Assembly: GCA_032871835.1 (NCBI GenBank)
Contig: CM065299.1
Coordinates: 98,772,652-98,836,651, forward strand
Direction: 5' to 3'
Source: Dipteronia dyeriana
Taxonomy: Eukaryota; Streptophyta; Magnoliopsida; Sapindales; Sapindaceae
Length of the DNA: 64,000 nucleotides
Numbering within the stretch: position 1 is the first letter of the stretch; each line of letters begins with the position of its first letter. The notes below the pieces were generated by a model. The model ran no database searches, was not told the origin of the DNA, and worked only from the letters and a program-made list of their open reading frames with translations. Positions 58,380 to 64,000 of the stretch are shown here, one piece after another. The position numbers were made by a program, and so were the translations under genes.

Positions 58380-59960
58380 TTACTCTTGAAGACCAACTGA
58401 AGTTGAGCACAACTCCAATTTTTCAGTAGTGACTGGCTTGGTTAACATGTCAACTGGATTCTTAGTTCCTGTAATCTTCACTAGCTTCAACACCCCTTCT
58501 TCAATTAACGATCGAATGAAGTGGTAGCGCAGGTCTATATGCTTGGTCCTAGAATGGAACGCTGAATTCTTGGCCAAGTGTATTGCACTTTGACTGTCAC
58601 TATGCAACACATTCATCACCTGATCGAATCCCAACTCTGCTAACAACCCTTGTAACCATATCAGCTCTTTGCTTGCTTCTGTCACAGCCACACATTCAAC
58701 TTCGGTTGTAGAGATTGTCACTATCTTCTGCAACTGAGACACCCAAATAATAGCGGTACTTCCCATTGTGAACACATATCCAATAGTGCTTCTCCTGTGG
58801 TCCACCTCTCCTGCAAAATCAGAATCCACATAACCTTCCAACTTGAGTTCATCTCTCTTAAAGGTTAGACACTTCTCTGTCGTACCTTGTAGGTACCTTA
58901 GGATCCACTTCACTGCTTTCCAGTGTTGCTTGCCTGGATTAGACATGTATCTGCTCACAACTTCCACTGCATGGGAAATGTCAGGTCTTGTGCAAGTCAT
59001 GGCATACATTAGACTTCCAATGGCTGAAGCGTAAGAAAATCTAGCCATGAGGTCTTTCTCTTCTTCCGTCTTCAGACTCTGATCCTTAGACAACTTGAAG
59101 TGACTAGCTAGAGGTGTTCTTACTTGTTTAGCATTTTCCATGCTGAATCTCTGTAACACTTTTCGAACGGACTCTGCTTATGAAAGCTTCAATATACCTT
59201 CCTGTTCGTTTCTACTAATCCTCATTCCAAGAATTTGCTTTGCTGGACCTAAATCTTTCATCTCGAATTCACTTGAAAGTTGCTTCTTCAAATTATTTAT
59301 CTCTTCTAAATCTGCACCAGCTACTAACATGTCATCAACATAAAGTAGCAATATTATAAAGCTGGACTTAACCTTTTTGAAGTAGAAGCAGTGGTCAGCA
59401 TTGCATCTCAAGTAGCCATTCCTTTGCATGAACCCATCGAACTTCTTGTACCACTATCGGGGAGCTTGTTTTAAACTATACAAGCTCTTTGTCAACTTGC
59501 ATACCAACTCTTCCTTGCCATTTTCCGCAAACCTCTCTGGTTGCTTCATGTATATCTCTTCCTCCAAATCTCCATGAAGAAAGGCAGTCTTCACATCTAA
59601 CTGCTCCAGATATAACCCTTTTGCTGCAACAATACTTAACACTAACCGGATCGTAGTTAGTTTAACAACAGGAGAAAAAATTTTAGAGTAGTCGATACCT
59701 TCAATTTGTTGGAAACCTTTGACTACGAGTCGTGCCTTATATCTCTTGGAACAGTCGTGTTCCTCCTTGATCCGATATACCCACTTATTCTGTAGGACTT
59801 TCTTTCCTTCAGGCAATTTGGTTAACTTCCAGGTTTGGTTAGATGCCAACGACTCCATCTCATCCTTCATTGCAAGCTCCCACTTGATCGCATCTTCTCC
59901 CTGACAAGCTTCATCATAGAACTCAAGTTCTCCTGCATCTGTCAGCAGCATGTAGTGCAA
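58380..59960 (-). pseudogene. Copia reverse transcriptase and RNase H
   Basis: Reading leftwards from 59960: AIKWELAMKDEMESLASNQT, WKLTKLPEGKKVLQNKWVYR, KARLVVKGFQQIEGIDYSK, FSPVVKLTTIRLVLSIVA, LDVKTAFLHGDLEEEIYM and CKLTKSLYSLKQAPR. After a stop at about 59454 the next segment (59429-59178) has the LLYVDDMLVAG catalytic box and FEMKDLGPAKQILGM. A stop at 59177 is followed by the RNase H part (59159-58380) with SAIGSLMYAMTCTRPDI, KWILRYLQGT, GYVDSDFAGEVDHRRSTIGY, TISTTEVECVAVTEASKE and RTKHIDLRYHFIR. Only two stops interrupt about 520 codons. The usual TTEAEY is TTEVEC here, a change in the catalytic Glu region's neighbours, not of the Glu itself. Confidence 0.9.
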
Positions 59961-60479
59961 GTATTTCCTATTTTGTATAGGAGTTCGAGTTGATCTTCTT
60001 AATGTATTCTGGACCTGTGTTATTGGAACATCTCTAGGTGGGATTGGTTCTTGTACCTAGGGTTGCACACCTTGCTCTTCATCATTCTGTTTGATATGTT
60101 CCATGATCTCTCTATCCTGTACATCATTCAGGTCAAAAAACTCTGGCTCTTCCGGTTCAAACATCTGTGTGTTTCTGTCTTTGTACATGACCCTTTCGTT
60201 GAAGACAACGTCTCTACTTCTGATCATCTTACAGTTTTAGTCATCCCACAGCTTGTAACCAAATTCATCCTCTTCATAGCCCACCAAAGTACACTTTATT
60301 GACTTGGCGTCTAGCTTATTCCGTGCATGAACACCTACATGTACATAAGAGACACCCAAATACTTTAAAGTGAGAAATTTTTACCTCTTTCCTATCCAGA
60401 TCTCTTCTGGTATAGCGAGGTCCAAGGGATTTGATGGTCCTCTGTTGATCAAATATGCTGTTGTATTGACTGCTTCTGC

Positions 60480-62160
60480 TCAGAACTGTTTTGGCAACCC
60501 TGAGTGTAGCCTCATGCTTCTGGCTCTCTCAGTCAATGTTCTGTTCATCCGTTCTGCTATGCCATTCTGTTGTGGGGTTCCAGGAACCGTTCTACTAAGC
60601 TTTATCCCATTTTGGTAGCAAAACCTCTTGAACTCATTGTCTTCATATTCTCCACCATTGTCTAAATGTAGCTTTTTGATCTTCAAACCTGTCTCATTCT
60701 CAACCTTGGCTTTCCATCTCTTGAAAGCATCAAATACCTCAGACTTATATTTTAGAAAGTAAACCCATACCTTTTTGGAATGGTCGTCAATGAAAGTGAC
60801 GAAGTACAGTTTACCTCCGGTTGATGAGACTGAAGCTGGACCCCAAACATCGGTGTGCACTAGTTCCAGCTTCTCTTTTACCGGTGTTCTTCCAGTCCTT
60901 TTAAAGCTCACTCGCTTCTGTTTTTCTAGAACGTAGCTTTCACAGAAATCAACCTCAACGGATTTTAAATCTGGCAACTTATCTTTTGAATGCAGACACT
61001 TCAACCTTTGAGAACTTATGTGCCCAAATCTCTGATGCCATAAGTTCGGATCGTCTTTGCTTTCCGCCATAGCGACTGAACCATATCCATCCATGGTTGT
61101 GTAAAATGACCCATTCTTACTTCCTCGGGCGATTGTCAATGCACCTTTTGAAATCTTCCACTTATCACCTGTGAAAGTCGTCACAAAACCATCTAACGCC
61201 AGTTGCCTAATGGAGATCAAATTCTTCCTTAAGTCCGGTATATGCCTCACATTGTTGAGCTTCCAAACTGACCATTGCAGTTGAATCTTCACATCTCCTT
61301 TCCCGGTAATGTCACATGCTTGATCGTCACCAAGATACACTTTACCCATATTTTTTGAGACGTAGTTCTCGAGCAATTCCCTGTGAGGTGTGGCATGGAA
61401 TGACGCTCCTGAATCCAAGACCCAGGACTCCATCTTGCTTTCCAACAAGCAGATAAGGCAGTCATCTGACTCCTCCGATGCACAATTCGCACTGCTCTTT
61501 CCCTTATCTTTCTTCTCAGATCTACACTCATACGACAGATGGACATTCTTACCACAATTCCAGCATTCAGTATCCCTTTTGCTTCGTTGCTGGTTTCCCG
61601 AATAGTTAGCCTGATTCCATGGTTTGGACTTGCCTCTAGACTTTGATCTTCCCCGTTGATTTATGTTTCGATTTCTGCCTCTACCTTCTTTACCTTTCAA
61701 ACTCAATGCTGAAGATGTAGATGCCCCTGATCCCTCTTCACGCATTCTGATCTCTTCCGTCATGATCATGTTTATAACCTGCTGAAGTTTCAATTTTTCT
61801 TTCCCGAACGAGTTGGCAATCGACTTTCCTTACCACAGAAGGTTGTTCGTATAGGTATGATAGGGTATCCATTAGATCTTTAGATGTCTGTTGATCTTTT
61901 ACGTTGAAGGCGACTTGCTTCGTCAAACTGAGACGAATTGCTCTCAATGCTTTCCTGTCCAGAAGTTCAAAGTCATCATCATCCATGTTCTTCGGTTTCC
62001 GTTTCTTTTCCCAATCTTCATCGGTCATATCCTTTGGTCTCTCTTTTATCGGCCAATGCAGATCCTTCTTGTACAGATAATCTTCATATGCATCTTCCAG
62101 AAGCTGAAATTCAAACCATTGAATTTCTCAATCTGGTGTGTTTTCTTCTCTGACCCCATC
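60480..62160 (-). pseudogene. Copia gag, protease and integrase
   Basis: Gag starts at about 62160 (MGSEKKTHQIEKFNGLNFSF). After a frame change it continues as ALRAIRLSLTKQVAFNVKDQ and SKDLMDTLSYLYEQPS (62028-61738). After another frame change near 61790, the long segment 61793-60480 contains the zinc knuckle CWNCGKNVHLSYEC and the protease motif WVLDSGASFHATP. Next are the pre-integrase NLWHQRFGHIS and the integrase core with VHTDVWGPAS, FIDDHSKKVWVYFLK, HLDNGGEYEDNEF and PGTPQQNGIAERMNRTL, so all three acidic residues are present. A stop at 60477 follows KQF; integrase continues in the same frame beyond it. The low number of breaks indicates a relatively recent element. Confidence 0.9.
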
Positions 62161-62237
62161 TCTACGATGAAATCGATGACCTCAAGAGAACCTAGATTTG
62201 TGTGAATAATATGCCCCAACCAGGCTTTGATACCAAT

Positions 62238-62861
62238 TGTTGTGGAGAAGAAATTGCAATCACATAAATCTAAACACAAATAGAAAGCAATAATAAAAGA
62301 AGACACAAAAGATTTTACGTGGTTCAGTAATTTGCCTACGTCCACGGAGCGCACCACACTCAATCCACTATATCTCAAAGTTGATTACAATCCCTCTGTC
62401 TCTCTTTCAGTCTCTCTACAATTGCTCTCTCTCTCTAGCAATTTTCTCACACATTATGCACTTATTTTTTCTGCTCTATTCTTCTCTCCTTTTTAATTAC
62501 AAATAATTGTGGTATTTATATGGGAGCACTAGGGTTAGTCAAAATCCTAATTGGAATTTATTTCCTATTCCAATTGATTGTGCACGCAGGATTTCCAATT
62601 TCTCTAGAAACCCGTCACTACCGCGATCTGGACCTCTGTGTAGGCACATGTCTGTGCCGCGGTCCACAACGCGTAACACCTCTATGAAACTCCGCTCCAC
62701 AGACCGCGGTGTGTGCATCTTGTCTGTGACGCGGTACGCATAGCATGTATCCTCTGTGATTCTTCGTTGTGTGTACCGCGGTCTGGGTCACTGCCTCCTC
62801 TGCGGTCGCCACCTGCCAGACTTGTTTTCTTCACCTGTTTCTGGCTTCACATAACCCAACA
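62238..62861 (-). repeat. 5' LTR of the copia element
   Basis: 624 bases, near-identical to 57655-58286. Contains a CT-rich block (ctctctctctagcaattt) and a 'ttttttctgctctattc' region near the likely transcript start, but no promoter element can be assigned with confidence. Confidence 0.95.
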
Positions 62862-62866
62862 ACAAC

Positions 62867-63009
62867 AACAACAACAACAAAATGAAAACTTGACTTGAAA
62901 GCCTATGAAGTTTCCTGGTTGAAACAAGCAATGCTAACTAGCCTTCAAATTATCATTATGTATAAATTGTAAGGAACTGATCTGAAATCAAATAACTTAG
63001 TTTTGTAAT
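62867..63009. other. Short spacer between copia element and partial LTR
   Basis: Begins with an (ACA)n run and continues as unique sequence. Probably intron DNA of the DUF1517 pseudogene; exons 1 and 2 would be expected to the right, beyond the window or lost. Confidence 0.35.
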
Positions 63010-64000
63010 TGTTAATGGTCATTTTTGGCAAAGGCTCAAAGGGAAATTTTCCACTTGGTTAGAACCCGGTTGAGAGCACCTCCAAGCACTAGGTAGGTCC
63101 TAGGTGCCGCGGTCTACCCCGTTGTATCAGGTTCAGCACGACCTAGGGATCTCGACATCATTGTGAGAGCAGGATGAAGTTCCTGTTTCCTTTACGGACC
63201 CCCCTCTGGTACCTAGACACCACGACAATGATCTGCACTGTATTCTACCTCTCTAACAGGAAGCAAGATTTCCGCAAAGCTCTTAGAAGATCGTAAGGGT
63301 CCAGCAAGATCAATCAAGCACCTCGCCACCGGGAAGGTACCCCAAAGTACCTCGCCAGAGTGACCAATCGAGCGTCACATCACTAGAATGGTACTCTAAG
63401 GTATCCCGCTAGCAGGCACGTACCTTGGGATACCTCGTCTTTGCTATCTCCATCAGTCAAGCGCCACCTCCCCAAGGTGGCACCTCAGGGAATCCCATCA
63501 ACAGACTTGTGCTCTGAGGAGTCACATGACCAACAGAGGGTATCGGATTATCCACCGACACCGTGAGAAAGCTCTACGTGTACACCATCATAATTGAAGA
63601 GTTTAAAAGGGAAACAAACACCCTTTCCCCCCAAGGTATTCTCCGTTTAATCTCTAGGATCATCGCATTAAATAGAAAATTCCGTCAAACGGGGAAGGTT
63701 GATCAATCTGTTGACCTTCGATTTGCTCGCCAAGGGAAAACCCTAAAATTCATGTATAAATAGGATGAGAATATCAACATGTACGGATGGGCCACCTCCG
63801 ATTAGAGAGATAAAAAGAGGAGTCATCGCCATTGTGAGTAGTCCACTTATCGACGTAAAAGTGTTCGCCATTTCCATTCGTTGAAGTGAAACACAAAAGA
63901 GTGATTGAGCATCCCCCATTTCATTGTACTAGAAATTGTATCTTAAGTCATCAGTAATAAAAAGAACCTTGCTCAGTCCACCATTTCATTTGTCTCCATT
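63010..64000 (-). mobile_element. Partial LTR, inverted homologue of the solo LTR at 18.6 kb
   Basis: Begins TGTTAATGG and follows the reverse complement of 18589-19744 for its whole visible length (for example 'ttccctttgagcctttgcca', the ggtacc-rich middle, and the region near 63900-64000). About 160 bases of the LTR and any internal region lie outside the window, so solo or full element cannot be decided. No coding sequence. Confidence 0.8.

Larger units (their letters stand above)
57655..62861 (-). mobile_element. Ty1/copia retrotransposon (TNT1/Tork-like), complete ends
   Basis: LTRs at 57655-58286 and 62238-62861 with TGTTGTGG...CCCAACA ends. ACAAC flanks both sides (57650-57654 and 62862-62866). 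The sense strand is minus: the right LTR is 5' and is followed by 'attggtatcaaagcctgg', which fits the initiator Met-tRNA primer site; 'aagtgggagatt' before the left LTR is the polypurine tract. The polyprotein order gag, protease, integrase, RT, RNase H is that of copia. It is inserted in the intron upstream of exon 3 of the DUF1517 pseudogene. Confidence 0.95.

Overview
The window looks like repeat-rich nuclear DNA of a flowering plant, probably a eudicot. It is AT-rich, has GT-AG introns, and is packed with plant-type transposable elements: Ty1/copia, Ty3/gypsy Tat lineage, L1 LINEs with an RNase H tail, Mutator-like elements (MULEs) carrying Ulp1/DUF1985 genes, and hAT, CACTA and PIF/Harbinger-like pieces. 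I see no bacterial or organellar gene and cannot name the species.

Only one gene looks intact and host-encoded. It is a five-exon minus-strand gene at 25284-27613 for a 275-residue DUF1517 (FLAP1-like) protein with a probable plastid-targeting start. A decayed paralogue lies at 53564-57574 and a third N-terminal fragment at about 19750-20072, so the family was duplicated locally and then broken by transposons.

Layout from left to right. 1-916: copia LTR end and gag remnant. 916-about 6840: decayed MULE-1 with a transposase and a DUF1985-Ulp1 gene on the minus strand, plus a CTCGAT-type repeat array. About 8650-16440: L1 LINE on the plus strand, split by a 2.3-kb solo LTR. 16766-17277: PIF/Harbinger-like MITE. 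17374-18236: small non-autonomous MULE-like element with a GAGCCTTTTGTAA array. 18589-19744: solo LTR with a perfect 5-bp target duplication. 20467-24961: second L1, minus strand, lacking ORF2 and split by a solo LTR related to the first. 25284-27613: the DUF1517 gene. 29042-40784: complete-ended Tat retrotransposon (minus) with an antisense, intron-containing extra gene. 41037-42065: MULE MITE with a Harbinger MITE nested in it. 42354-53318: complete-ended 11-kb MULE-2 (9-bp target duplication) with a transposase facing a DUF1985-Ulp1 gene and three arrays of a TGTGTTTAATT motif. 53564-57574: DUF1517 pseudogene filled with hAT, Harbinger-like and CACTA pieces. 57655-62861: copia element with a 5-bp target duplication. 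63010-64000: partial LTR, an inverted copy of the 18.6-kb LTR.

Almost every coding region outside the DUF1517 gene has stops or frameshifts, so these are mostly decayed elements. The most unusual material is the Ulp1-carrying MULE pair with element-specific repeat arrays, the spliced antisense gene inside the Tat element, and the short, locally duplicated DUF1517 family.
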